DNA of 64,000 bases. Origin: Alphaproteobacteria bacterium (lineage in GTDB: Bacteria; Pseudomonadota; Alphaproteobacteria; DSM-16000; Inquilinaceae). Shown here in pieces: positions 9,486 through 18,544 of the stretch. Each line of letters opens with the position of its first letter. Position 1 is the first letter of the stretch. Location: NCBI GenBank assembly GCA_028284045.1, contig JANQSN010000040.1, forward strand, positions 1 to 64,000, written 5' to 3'. The notes under the pieces are model-generated. The model was not told the origin of the DNA. It saw nothing but the letters and a program-made list of their open reading frames with translations, and did not search any database. The translations under genes were made by a program, and so were the position numbers.

Positions 9486-10226
9486 ATGGCCGCAAGCAAG
9501 TCCGGCGGGTTCGGCGAGACCATCAGGACGGTGATCTACGCCGTCCTGATCGCGTTTGCCGTCCGCACCTTCCTCTATGAGCCGTTCAACATCCCGTCCG
9601 GCTCGATGATGCCGACGCTGTTGGAGGGCGACTATCTGTTCGTCTCCAAGTTCTCGTACGGCTACAGCCGGCACACCGTCGCCTTCGGCATGCCGCTGTT
9701 CGACGGCCGCGTCTTCGCCGACGAGCCGGAACGCGGCGACGTCGTGGTGTTCAAGCTGCCTAGCGATCCGTCGACCGACTACATCAAGCGGCTGATCGGC
9801 CTGCCCGGCGACGAGGTCCAGATGGTCGAGGGCATCCTGCACATCAACGGCGAGCCGGTGCCGCGCCGCCGCCTCGAAGACTTCGTCGCCACCGACCGCA
9901 ACGGGCGCACGGTGCGCGTCACCCGCTATCTGGAAACCCTGCCGGGCGGCCGCGAGCACGAGATCCTGGAGCAGACCGACACCGGCTTCCTCGACCGCAC
10001 GGAGGTGTTCGCGGTGCCGGAAGGCCACTATTTCTTCATGGGCGACAACCGCGACCGCAGCCAGGACAGCCGCGTGCCGGGCGTCGTCGGCTTCGTGCCG
10101 GCGGAGAACCTGGTCGGCCGTGCGGAGTTCCTGTGGTTCAGCCTGGAAGCGGGCACCAGTTTCTGGGAGGTCTGGAACTGGCCGACGGCAATCCGCTTCG
10201 GCCGGCTGTTCGAGGGGATCGATTGA
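9486..10226 (+). CDS. lepB: Signal peptidase I
   Basis: 246 residues, an inner-membrane serine protease that removes signal peptides from exported proteins. A single N-terminal membrane segment (VIYAVLIAFAVRTFL) is followed by the catalytic serine S40 in IPSGSMMPTL and the general-base lysine K101 in YIKRLIGLPGD. The box GHYFFMGDNRDRSQDSR is also present. Its stop overlaps the TTG start proposed for rnc (10223). lepB-rnc-era is the conserved order in many bacteria. Confidence 0.97.
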   Translation: MAASKSGGFGETIRTVIYAVLIAFAVRTFLYEPFNIPSGSMMPTLLEGDYLFVSKFSYGYSRHTVAFGMPLFDGRVFADEPERGDVVVFKLPSDPSTDYIKRLIGLPGDEVQMVEGILHINGEPVPRRRLEDFVATDRNGRTVRVTRYLETLPGGREHEILEQTDTGFLDRTEVFAVPEGHYFFMGDNRDRSQDSRVPGVVGFVPAENLVGRAEFLWFSLEAGTSFWEVWNWPTAIRFGRLFEGID

Positions 10227-10942
10227 GCACCGTTCAAAACCGCGCCGATCTGCCCATCCCGGCTGGCGGGATTGCCGGGCGCATCGGCTACGACTTCGCC
10301 AACCCGGCGCTGTTGCGCGAGGCGCTGACCCATACGAGCGTCGAGCGCCGCGGCCGGGAGGAGGCGCCGTACGGCTACCAGCGCCTGGAGTTCCTGGGCG
10401 ACCGGGTGATCGGCCTGGTGATCGCCGACCGGCTGATCGGCCTCTATCCGCGCGAGGCGGAAGGACCGCTGGCGCGGCGCCTGGCCGGCCTGGTGCGCGC
10501 GGAGACGATCGCCCGGGTCGCCCGGTCGGTCGATCTCGGCCCGGCGATCCGCCTGTCGGCCGGGGAGGACGAGACCGGCGGCCGTTCCAGCGTCGCCATC
10601 CTGTGCGACGTCATGGAGGCGTTGGTGGGCGCGGTCTATCTCGACGGCGGGTTCGCCCCGGCGCACGAGCTTGTCCTGCGGCTGTGGGCCGACGAATTCG
10701 ACCGCAGTCCGGAGCCGCCGCAGGACCCCAAGACGGCGCTGCAGGAATGGGCGCAGGCCCGCCGCCTGCCGCTGCCGCGCTATGACGTAGTCAGCCGCAC
10801 GGGCCCGGACCACAATCCACGCTTCGAGGTGCAGGTCACCGTTCAGGGATTTCAGCCGGCGATCGCCGCCGGGCCGTCGAAGCGCGAGGCGGAACGCGCG
10901 GCGGCCTCCGCCCTGTTGGGCGCGATCGCCCCGCCGCCGTGA
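10223..10942 (+). CDS. rnc: Ribonuclease III
   Basis: 239 residues with the proposed TTG start at 10223, which overlaps the lepB stop. The same frame has an upstream ATG at 10133, but that would extend into lepB. RNase III cuts double-stranded RNA, including rRNA precursors. The catalytic signature is RLEFLGDRVIG, the second acidic cluster is CDVMEALVGAVYLDGG, and a C-terminal double-stranded RNA-binding domain follows (DPKTALQEWAQ to the end). The GTG start of era overlaps its stop, so rnc and era are likely coupled. Confidence 0.95.
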   Translation: MSTVQNRADLPIPAGGIAGRIGYDFANPALLREALTHTSVERRGREEAPYGYQRLEFLGDRVIGLVIADRLIGLYPREAEGPLARRLAGLVRAETIARVARSVDLGPAIRLSAGEDETGGRSSVAILCDVMEALVGAVYLDGGFAPAHELVLRLWADEFDRSPEPPQDPKTALQEWAQARRLPLPRYDVVSRTGPDHNPRFEVQVTVQGFQPAIAAGPSKREAERAAASALLGAIAPPP

Positions 10943-11889
10943 GCGGGGCGCCCAGCGGGCCCGGCGAGCCGCCGCCGGACGCGCCGACGCGCGCCGGTTT
11001 CGTCGCCCTGATCGGGGCGCCCAACGCCGGCAAATCGACCCTGGTCAACCAGCTCGTCGGGACCAAGGTGGCGATCGTCAGCCCCAAGGTGCAGACGACG
11101 CGGTCGCGGCTGCTCGGCATTGTCCTGGAGGGGGCGAGCCAGATCGTCGTCGTCGACACGCCCGGGCTGTTCCAGCCGACGCGGCGGCTGGAACGCGCGA
11201 TGGTGTCCGCCGCCTGGCAGGGCGCGGTCGACGCCGATCTGACGGTGCTGCTGGTCGACGCCGCCGCGGCCGATCCGGTGGCCGCGACCGCGGCGATTCG
11301 CGCCCGGTTGGAAGAGCAGGGGACGGCCGGCCGGCCGCCGCCGATCCTGGCGCTCAACAAGATCGACCGGTTGCGCCGCGACCGTCTGCTGGCGCTGAGC
11401 CAGGAGTTGAACCAGGACGGCCTGTTTGGCGAGACCTTCATGATCTCCGCGCTGACCGGCGACGGCGTCGACGATCTCAGGACCGCGCTGGCCGCCCGGA
11501 TGCCGGCGGGGCCGTGGCTCTATCCCGAAGACGAGGTCACGGACCTGCCGATGCGGCTGATGGCGGCGGAGATCACCCGCGAGAAACTGTTCAACCGATT
11601 GCATCAGGAGCTGCCCTACGCCATCACGGTCGAGACGGAGACCTGGACCGGCTTCGACGACGGCTCTGTGGCGATCGGCCAGGTCGTCTATGTCCAGCGC
11701 GACACCCAGAAGGCGATCGTGCTGGGCCGCGGCGGCGCGATGATCAAGCGGATCGGCATGGAGGCGCGCCGCGAGCTGGAGGAGATCCTGGAGGGCCGCG
11801 TGCATCTGAAGCTGTTCGTCAAGGTCCGCGACAACTGGACCGACGACCCGGAGCGCTACGCCCCCTGGGGCCTGGACTTCAATGCGTGA
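10939..11889 (+). CDS. era: GTPase Era
   Basis: 316 residues from a GTG start overlapping the rnc stop. Era binds the 3' end of 16S rRNA during 30S assembly. GTPase motifs are visible: G1 GAPNAGKST, G3 DTPG, G4 NKID, G5 SALTG. The C-terminal KH domain includes VLGRGGAMIKRIG and LFVKVRDNW. The N-terminus has about 15 extra low-complexity residues rich in Pro and Gly before the G domain. Confidence 0.97.
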   Translation: MSGAPSGPGEPPPDAPTRAGFVALIGAPNAGKSTLVNQLVGTKVAIVSPKVQTTRSRLLGIVLEGASQIVVVDTPGLFQPTRRLERAMVSAAWQGAVDADLTVLLVDAAAADPVAATAAIRARLEEQGTAGRPPPILALNKIDRLRRDRLLALSQELNQDGLFGETFMISALTGDGVDDLRTALAARMPAGPWLYPEDEVTDLPMRLMAAEITREKLFNRLHQELPYAITVETETWTGFDDGSVAIGQVVYVQRDTQKAIVLGRGGAMIKRIGMEARRELEEILEGRVHLKLFVKVRDNWTDDPERYAPWGLDFNA

Positions 11890-11913
11890 GCGCGGCGCGC
11901 GAGGGGCGGCGCC

Positions 11914-12681
11914 TTGGCGGTGACTTGGCGGGATGCGGCGATCGTGCTGACGGCGCCGCGGCCGCTGGGCGAATCGGGCCGGCTGATCCGCGTGCTGACC
12001 CGCGAACGCGGGGTGCATGCCGGCGTCATCCGCGGCCGGGCGGCGGAGCGGGCGAGCCAGCCGGGCACGCTCGCTGAAATCACCTGGCGGGCGCGGCTGC
12101 CCGACCAGCTCGGCAGCTTCACCGTGGAGGCGGCGGAAACCCCGCTCGGCCGCCTGCTCGACGACCGGCTGGCCTTGGCGGCGCTGTCGTCCGCGCTGGC
12201 GGTGGCCGATGCGCTGCTGCCGGAGCGCGAGGCCTGCCCGGCGGTGTTCGAGGCGCTGGGCGCGCTGATCGGCCTGCTCGGCCAGCCGCATTGGGATGCC
12301 GCGCATGTCCGCTGGGAAGTCGGGGTGCTGGCGGCGCTGGGCTTCGGCCTCGATCTGGAGCGCTGCGCGGTCAGCGGGGCACCGGACCGGCCCAACGACC
12401 GCCTCGCCTATGTCAGCCCGCGCACCGGCCGGGCGGTCTCGCTGTCGGCGGGGGAGCCCTATCGCGACCGCCTCCTGCCGCTGCCCGGCTTCCTCGCCGG
12501 GCGCGACGACAGCGGCCCGGCGGCGGTGCTGGACGGGTTGGCGCTGACCGGCCACTTTCTGGAGCGCTTCGCGCTCGGCCAGGCGCACAAGCCGATGCCG
12601 CCGGCCCGCACACGCTATGTCGACGCCTATCGCCGCCAGGCCGCGGCGGCGATCCCTTCCGACGGGTTTGAGACGCCATGA
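11914..12681 (+). CDS. recO: DNA repair protein RecO
   Basis: 255 residues from a TTG start 24 bases after era. RecO anneals single strands and helps load RecA in the RecFOR pathway. The OB-fold N-terminal domain is seen ([25 protein letters not shown]), then the helical domain with [10 protein letters not shown]. The zinc-binding cysteines of some RecO proteins are mostly absent, which is common in alphaproteobacteria. The end overlaps the parC ATG by 4 bases. Confidence 0.9.
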   Translation: MAVTWRDAAIVLTAPRPLGESGRLIRVLTRERGVHAGVIRGRAAERASQPGTLAEITWRARLPDQLGSFTVEAAETPLGRLLDDRLALAALSSALAVADALLPEREACPAVFEALGALIGLLGQPHWDAAHVRWEVGVLAALGFGLDLERCAVSGAPDRPNDRLAYVSPRTGRAVSLSAGEPYRDRLLPLPGFLAGRDDSGPAAVLDGLALTGHFLERFALGQAHKPMPPARTRYVDAYRRQAAAAIPSDGFETP

Positions 12682-14900
12682 CCGACCCCGACACCGCCCG
12701 CATCGTGGCGCTGCCGTTTGCCCAGGCGCTGGGCGAGCGCTACCTGACCTATTCGCTGTCGACCATCATGGCGCGCTCGCTGCCCGATGTGCGCGACGGG
12801 CTGAAGCCGGTGCACCGCCGGCTGATCTACGCCATGCGGGAGTTGGGGCTGGGGGCGGGCGACTCGCCGAAGAAGGCGGCCCGCGTCGTCGGCGACGTCA
12901 TCGGCAAGTTCCACCCGCACGGCGACCAGGCGGTCTATGACGCGCTGGTGCGCCTGGCCCAGGACTTCGCCCAGCGCTACCCGTTGATCGACGGGCAGGG
13001 CAATTTCGGCAGCGTCGACGGCGATGGCGCGGCGGCCATGCGCTACACCGAGGCGCGGCTGACCGCGGTGGCCGAAGCGCTGCTCGCCGACATCGACCGC
13101 GACGCCGTCGACTTCCGCCCGACCTATGACGGCGACGGGGAGGAGCCGGCGGTGCTGCCCGCCGCCTTTCCCAACCTGCTGGCCAATGGCGCGCAGGGCA
13201 TCGCCGTCGGCATGGCGACCGCCATCCCGCCGCACAATGTCGGGGAGATCTGCGACGCGCTGCGCCATCTGATCCGCCATCCCGACGCCGCGCTCGGCAC
13301 GTTGCTCGGCCATGTCCGCGGGCCGGACCTGCCCACCGGCGGGGTCGTCGTCAGCCCGCCCGACGAGATCGCCGAGGCCTACCGGACGGGGCGTGGCAGC
13401 TTCCGCCTGCGCGCCCGCTGGTCGGTGGAGCGGCTGAAGGGCGGGCTCTACCAGATCGTCGTCGACCAGATCCCCTACCAGGTGCAGAAGGCCCGGCTGA
13501 TCGAGCGCATCGCCGCCCTGATCGGCGAGCGCAAGCTGCCCGGGCTGGAGGATGTGCGCGACGAATCGGCCGACGACATCCGCATCGTCCTGGTGCCGCG
13601 CGCCCGCACGGTGGAGGCCGACCAGCTCATGGAGCAGCTCTTCCGCGCCAGCGAGCTGGAGGTGCGGCTGCCGCTGAACATGAACGTGCTGGATGCCGAC
13701 GGCACGCCGCGGGTGATGACGCTGCCGGAGGTCTTGCGCGCCTTCCTCGACCACCGCCGCGTCGTCCTGGAGCGCACGACGCGCCACCGCCTGGGCCGCA
13801 TCGCGCGGCGGCTGGAGATCTTGGAGGGGCAGCTCGTCGCCTTCCTCAATCTCGACGAGGTGATCCGCATCATCCGCGAGGAGGACGAGGCCAAGCCCGC
13901 CCTGATCGCCGCCTTCGACCTGACCGACGTCCAGGCCGAGGCGATCCTCAACACCCGCCTGCGCTCGCTGAGGCGGCTGGAGGAGATGGAGATCCGTGCC
14001 GAGCACGCCCGCCTGACCGAGGAGCGGGCCGAACTGGACGCGCTGCTGGCCGACGAGGGGCGGATCTGGAAGGCGATCGGCGAGGCGATCGGCGAGATCA
14101 AGCGCCGCTTCGGCGGCCAGACGCCGCTGGGCCGCCGCCGCACGGAGATCGCCGGGCCGGCCCCGGTGGTCGAACTCCGGCCCGAGGCGGCGGTAGAGGC
14201 GGAGCCGATCACCGTCTACCTGTCGCGCCAGGGCTGGGTGCGCGCCGTGCGCGGCCATCAGGACGCCGACGGCGAGGGCAAGGTGAAGGAAGGCGACGAG
14301 GGCCGTTTCGTTGTCCATGGCTCGACCGCCGGCCGCTTCCTGGTGTTCACCGATGACGGGCGCTTCTACACGCTGGCCGGCGACAAGCTGCCGCGTGGGC
14401 GCGGGTTCGGCGAGCCGCTGCGGCTGATGATCGACATGGCCGCCGACGCCGATGTCGTCGCCTTCCTGGCGCATGACCCGGCGACGCCGTTGTTCCTGGC
14501 CAGCGACGACGGCCGCGGCTTCGTCGTGGAGGCCGACCAGGTGTTGGCGGAGAAGCGCACCGGCCGGCAGGTGATGACCCCGGCGGCAGGCGCCCGGGCC
14601 GTGGTCTGCCGCCCGGCGGCGGGCGACACGGTGGCGGTGGTCAGCACGCTGCGCCGGCTGTTGTGCTTCGCGCTGGGCGAGGTGCCGCGCCTGGCACGCG
14701 GCCGCGGCGTGCTGCTGCAGCGCTACCAGGGCGCCGCTTTGGCCGATCTGGTCGTGTTCACGGCCGAAGAGGGGCTTTCCTGGCCGAGCGGCGAGCGCAC
14801 GCGCCGGGAGACCGACCTCGCCCCCTGGACCGGCCGTCGCGGCACCGTCGGCCGGACGGTTCCCCGCGGCTTCCCCCGCTCCGGCCGGTTCGAGGGGTGA
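12678..14900 (+). CDS. parC: DNA topoisomerase IV subunit A
   Basis: 740 residues, the DNA-cutting subunit of topoisomerase IV, which decatenates daughter chromosomes. The active tyrosine is Y123 ([10 protein letters not shown]). The quinolone-determining loop reads [16 protein letters not shown], with Q84 where E. coli ParC has S80. This is a common alphaproteobacterial state as far as I recall, and may affect drug sensitivity. A coiled-coil (about 430-490) and the beta-pinwheel C-terminal domain follow. The start overlaps the recO stop. It closes the housekeeping operon. Confidence 0.95.
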   Translation: MTDPDTARIVALPFAQALGERYLTYSLSTIMARSLPDVRDGLKPVHRRLIYAMRELGLGAGDSPKKAARVVGDVIGKFHPHGDQAVYDALVRLAQDFAQRYPLIDGQGNFGSVDGDGAAAMRYTEARLTAVAEALLADIDRDAVDFRPTYDGDGEEPAVLPAAFPNLLANGAQGIAVGMATAIPPHNVGEICDALRHLIRHPDAALGTLLGHVRGPDLPTGGVVVSPPDEIAEAYRTGRGSFRLRARWSVERLKGGLYQIVVDQIPYQVQKARLIERIAALIGERKLPGLEDVRDESADDIRIVLVPRARTVEADQLMEQLFRASELEVRLPLNMNVLDADGTPRVMTLPEVLRAFLDHRRVVLERTTRHRLGRIARRLEILEGQLVAFLNLDEVIRIIREEDEAKPALIAAFDLTDVQAEAILNTRLRSLRRLEEMEIRAEHARLTEERAELDALLADEGRIWKAIGEAIGEIKRRFGGQTPLGRRRTEIAGPAPVVELRPEAAVEAEPITVYLSRQGWVRAVRGHQDADGEGKVKEGDEGRFVVHGSTAGRFLVFTDDGRFYTLAGDKLPRGRGFGEPLRLMIDMAADADVVAFLAHDPATPLFLASDDGRGFVVEADQVLAEKRTGRQVMTPAAGARAVVCRPAAGDTVAVVSTLRRLLCFALGEVPRLARGRGVLLQRYQGAALADLVVFTAEEGLSWPSGERTRRETDLAPWTGRRGTVGRTVPRGFPRSGRFEG

Positions 14901-15167
14901 GGGGCGAGCGGTGCGAACGACTGTCCGCCACTTGGCATCGCTGGGGGTGCTGCTCTATCGTTAACAAACCTCTTCGCGCATGGAGGGTTCATGCCCGCAT
15001 AGGGTTCCCTGGTCTGGCAGCGACGACGATTTATGGTGTATGGCGACCGACTACCGAGACGGAATGCGAGCTTGGTCGGTGGGGACGAGTGACCCACGTC
15101 TCGCAAGATATAAGACGGAGATTGAGATGCTGCATGGTCAGCCGAAGTTCTAGGAAGGTGGAAGCGC

Positions 15168-15617
15168 TTGCCGGCTTGGTTGGATCTCGCCCTGTCCGTG
15201 GCAACTGCCCTAGGCACCGTTGCCATTGCAATTGTCGGCTGGATTCAGTTAGGTCGGTTAACGCGCCAGTTCCGCTTGCAAGGTCAGCGGGAGCGGAAAT
15301 GGAAGACACTTGAAGCGTGTCGCAGTTTTGATCTTGATCCGGTCATCCATAGCTGCGCGGAGAAGTTGTCTGCTCACTGGGATCAGGAAACCCAATCCTA
15401 TAAGCGGATGCGAGACGTAACGTTCGAAGCCGTTTCGATATTGAACATTCTCGATGAGATCGCGATTGGTATTCGTCAAGGTATCTACGATGAGCGTGTT
15501 GCCTACGATCACATACGATCCTACGTCGAGAAGGCAGCAACAAAGATGATTATACCCTATAAGGACATCTTCTTGGAAGAAAACTACCGATATCTTCTTT
15601 GGTTGCAGGAGAAATGA
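15168..15617 (+). CDS. Small membrane-anchored protein, DUF4760-like
   Basis: 149 residues from a TTG start preceded by AGGAAGG. One N-terminal membrane segment (ALSVATALGTVAIAIVGWIQLG) is followed by a cytoplasmic helical part with ILNILDEIAIGIRQGIYDE. This resembles DUF4760-type proteins (function unknown). The coding sequence is clearly less GC-rich than the flanking genes, and it stands alone between parC and a convergent TRAP gene with no operon partner. This suggests recent acquisition. The 267 bases upstream hold no gene I can support. Confidence 0.6.
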   Translation: MPAWLDLALSVATALGTVAIAIVGWIQLGRLTRQFRLQGQRERKWKTLEACRSFDLDPVIHSCAEKLSAHWDQETQSYKRMRDVTFEAVSILNILDEIAIGIRQGIYDERVAYDHIRSYVEKAATKMIIPYKDIFLEENYRYLLWLQEK

Positions 15618-15709
15618 GCGACTGATGATCCACCCAAGCCGCGATACGAGGATCCAGAGCAGATTCGATAAGTGTTTTGAGTTCGTGCCCGGACATCTTC
15701 TCTTTCAAC

Positions 15710-17284
15710 TCACCCGAACAACTGCTCCGGCAACCAGGTCGCCAACGCCGGGAACAGTGCGATCAGGCCGAGGCCGGTGAGCTGCAGGGCGACGAAGGGG
15801 GCGACGCCGGCGTAGATCTGGCCGGTGCGCACGACCGGCGGGGCGACGCCACGCAGGTAGAACAGCGCGAAGCCGAAGGGCGGGGTGAGGAAGCTGGTCT
15901 GCAGATTGACCGCCATCATCACTGCCAGCCACACCGGATCGACGCCCATCAGCAACAGCGTCGGCGCGACCACCGGCACGACGACGAAGGTGATCTCCAA
16001 GAAGTCCAGGAAGAAGCCGAGCACGAACATCACCGCCATCACCACCACGACGGCGGTGGTGGTGCCGCCCGGCAGGGCCGACAGCAGGGCATGCACCGCC
16101 TCGTCGCCGCCGAGGCCGCGGAACACCAGGCTGAACAGCGCGGCGCCGACGACGATCATGAAGATCATCGCGGTCACCCGGGCCGACGACCGCACCACGG
16201 CGACCAGCAGGCCGCTCGACATCAGCGAGACGACGACGACCGCCACCCCGCCGGCGGCGAGCAGGGCGGCGAGCCCGGCGGCAGCGATGGCCACCCGGTC
16301 GCCCAGCGGAATGACGTCGCGCGTCACCCTAAGATCGACCCCCGCGGTCAGCGCCAGCACGGCCGTCAGCCCGGCCAAGGCCACCAGGCTCGCCCGGCGG
16401 GTCGCCCCGCCGCCGCGCAAGCCCGCGAGCAGCAGCGCGCCCACCGCGCCGATCGCCGCGGCCTCCGTCGGCGTGGCGATGCCGCCGAGGATCGAGCCCA
16501 GAACCGCCAGGATCAGCCCCGCCGGCGGGCCGATCGCCCGCAACAGCGTGCCGACGGCGGCCGGCTCTTCGTCGGCGCCCTCCCGGTCGCGCATCGGCGG
16601 CGCCAGCGACGGCACCACCCAGGCCAGCGCCGCCTGGTAGGTGATGTAGAGGCCGACCAGCACCAGCCCCGGCACCAGTGCCCCGGCGAACAGATGGCCG
16701 ACCGATACCGTCTCCGGCCGGAACACGCCCTGGGAGAGCTGGGCCGCCTGATAGGCGTTGGAGATCTGGTCGCCCAGCAGCACCAGCACGATCGAGGGCG
16801 GGATGATCTGGCCCAGCGTGCCCGCCGCACAGATCGTGCCGCAGGCGAAGCGCGGGTCGTAGCCGTTGCGCAGCATGGTCGGCAGGCTGATCAGGCCCAT
16901 GGTGACCACCGTCGCGCCGACGATGCCGGTCGACGCGGCCAGCAGCATGCCGACGACGGAGACGGAGATGGCCAGCCCCCCGGCCATCGTGCCGAACAGC
17001 CGGCCCATTGCCGCCAACAGATCCTCCGCGACCCGCGACCGCTCCAGCACGATGCCCATGAAGATGAACAGCGGGATCGCGATCAGCACCTCGTTCTGCA
17101 TGATCCCGAAGATGCGCTGCGGCAGGAAGGCGACGAACCGGGCGTCGAACACGCCCGCCGCCACCCCCAGCCCGGCGAACAGCAGCGCCACGCCGCCCAG
17201 CGTGAAGGCGACCGGAAAGCCGGCCAGCATGGCGACGCACACCATGGCGAACATCGCGAGATCGAGAACATCGGCAAGGATCAT
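15710..17284 (-). CDS. TRAP transporter large permease (DctM-type), first copy
   Basis: 524 residues, a polytopic inner-membrane protein of the DctM family that takes up organic acids driven by a sodium or proton gradient. Start MILADVLDLAMF at 17284 overlaps the stop of the small subunit by 4 bases. Family blocks seen: GFPVAFTLGG, MQNEVLIAIPLFIFMGI, ASTGIVGATVVTMG, GTLGQIIPPSIVLVL. Compared with the second copy at 18537 it carries about 55 extra residues with two extra hydrophobic stretches between ATPTEAAAIGAVGALL and FSLVFRGLGG. The substrate is unknown. Confidence 0.93.
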   Translation of the reverse strand: MILADVLDLAMFAMVCVAMLAGFPVAFTLGGVALLFAGLGVAAGVFDARFVAFLPQRIFGIMQNEVLIAIPLFIFMGIVLERSRVAEDLLAAMGRLFGTMAGGLAISVSVVGMLLAASTGIVGATVVTMGLISLPTMLRNGYDPRFACGTICAAGTLGQIIPPSIVLVLLGDQISNAYQAAQLSQGVFRPETVSVGHLFAGALVPGLVLVGLYITYQAALAWVVPSLAPPMRDREGADEEPAAVGTLLRAIGPPAGLILAVLGSILGGIATPTEAAAIGAVGALLLAGLRGGGATRRASLVALAGLTAVLALTAGVDLRVTRDVIPLGDRVAIAAAGLAALLAAGGVAVVVVSLMSSGLLVAVVRSSARVTAMIFMIVVGAALFSLVFRGLGGDEAVHALLSALPGGTTTAVVVVMAVMFVLGFFLDFLEITFVVVPVVAPTLLLMGVDPVWLAVMMAVNLQTSFLTPPFGFALFYLRGVAPPVVRTGQIYAGVAPFVALQLTGLGLIALFPALATWLPEQLFG

Positions 17285-17874
17285 GAGATGGGATCGTCGT
17301 CCGCGGTCCGCCGATCGGTCAGCGCGAGATAGGACCGGATCGCCAGGGCAACCCCCTGCAGCGCCACCAGAACAGCCATGGCGAGGATCGCGGTCTTGAC
17401 CAGATAGAGGAAGGCAAGGCCGCTGGTCTCGCGGCTGCCTTCCTGGGCACGCCAGCTCTCCACCACATAGGGCCACGCCGTCCAGGCGATCGCCGCCATG
17501 AACGGCAGCAGCAGCACAAGCGCGCCGGCCAGGTCGACGCCCGCGCGCGTCCGCCGGCCGGCGCGGCGGTAGAGGATGTCGACGCGGACATGGCCGTCGT
17601 CCACCAGCGCGTAGGCCGCCGCCAGGGTGAACAGCAGGCCGTGCATGTACAGCACGCTTTCCTGCACCGCGATCGACCCCACGCCGAAGACGTAGCGGCC
17701 GATCACCAGCCCCGCCTGCACCAGCACCATGGCCAGCGCCAGCCAGGCGATCCCGTGACCCACGCCTCGGTTGAGCGCATCGATGCCCTGCGCGACGACG
17801 GCGAGCGGCCCGCGGCTCGTCGCGCCGCCCGGGGCCGGCGGCGCCGGTTTACCGCTGGCCATTTGGCGCGCCAT
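17281..17874 (-). CDS. TRAP transporter small permease (DctQ-type), first copy
   Basis: 197 residues with four hydrophobic segments. DctQ pairs with DctM in the inner membrane. The conserved middle reads QESVLYMHGLLFTLAAAYAL, DDGHVRVDILYR. It is transcribed with the large permease (4-base overlap) and divergently from the second DctQ, 103 bases away. The N-terminal 30 residues are low-complexity (PAPPAPGG), so the true start could be slightly later. Confidence 0.9.
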   Translation of the reverse strand: MARQMASGKPAPPAPGGATSRGPLAVVAQGIDALNRGVGHGIAWLALAMVLVQAGLVIGRYVFGVGSIAVQESVLYMHGLLFTLAAAYALVDDGHVRVDILYRRAGRRTRAGVDLAGALVLLLPFMAAIAWTAWPYVVESWRAQEGSRETSGLAFLYLVKTAILAMAVLVALQGVALAIRSYLALTDRRTADDDPIS

Positions 17875-17977
17875 GGGTTAGCCCTCTGACGAACCGGCGC
17901 TCGAAGCGCTGGACCAGCCGGCCGGACAACAATCGACAATCAGGCTGGCGGGAGGCTGAACGGACCTTTCCCCCACG

Positions 17978-18544
17978 ATGACGTCCATCGATCGTTTCGT
18001 GCGCGCCGTCGATGCCCTGAACGGGTGGGTGGGGCGCATCGTCGCCTGGCTCTGCCTCTACATGGTGATCGTCACCGCGCTGGTGGCGTTCCTGCGCTAT
18101 GCCTTCTCCATCGGCTTCGTCTGGCTGCAGGAAAGCTATGTCTGGGCGCACGGCGTGCTCTTCATGGTCGGGGCCGCTTTCACCCTGTTGAGGGACGGCC
18201 ATGTCCGGGTGGACGTCTTCTATCGGCCGCGCGGGGTCCGCTACAAGGCCTGGGTCGACCTTTTGGGCAGCCTGTTCCTGCTGCTGCCGGTGGTCATCCT
18301 GATCTGGTCGGTGTCGCAGGAGTACGTCATCGACAGTTGGCTCAGGCTGGAGGGCAGCCGGGAGGTCGGCGGCCTGCCGGGGCTGTTCCTCTTGAAGTCG
18401 ATGATCTGGGTGTTCTGCCTGCTGGTCACCCTGCAGGGCCTGTCGCTGGCCGGCCGGTCGCTGCTGACGCTGGCGGGCTATCCCGGCTATGGCGGCGAGA
18501 CGGTGGTCACCAAGACCGGACCGCGGGAGCCGGGCGATGGATAA
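17978..18544 (+). CDS. TRAP transporter small permease (DctQ-type), second copy
   Basis: 188 residues, four hydrophobic segments. It is clearly paralogous to the first copy: QESYVWAHGVLF, LLRDGHVRVDVFYRP and EGSREVGGL correspond to QESVLYMHGLLF, LVDDGHVRVDILYRR and EGSRETSGL. It overlaps the second DctM by 8 bases. The 103-base divergent gap to the first pair presumably holds both promoters; I saw no clear operator in it. Confidence 0.9.
   Translation: MTSIDRFVRAVDALNGWVGRIVAWLCLYMVIVTALVAFLRYAFSIGFVWLQESYVWAHGVLFMVGAAFTLLRDGHVRVDVFYRPRGVRYKAWVDLLGSLFLLLPVVILIWSVSQEYVIDSWLRLEGSREVGGLPGLFLLKSMIWVFCLLVTLQGLSLAGRSLLTLAGYPGYGGETVVTKTGPREPGDG

Noticed and set aside
12900..12960. ParC Gln84 as an acquired quinolone resistance mutation
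   Set aside because: Gln at this place is, as far as I recall, common in alphaproteobacterial ParC, so it is more likely ancestral.
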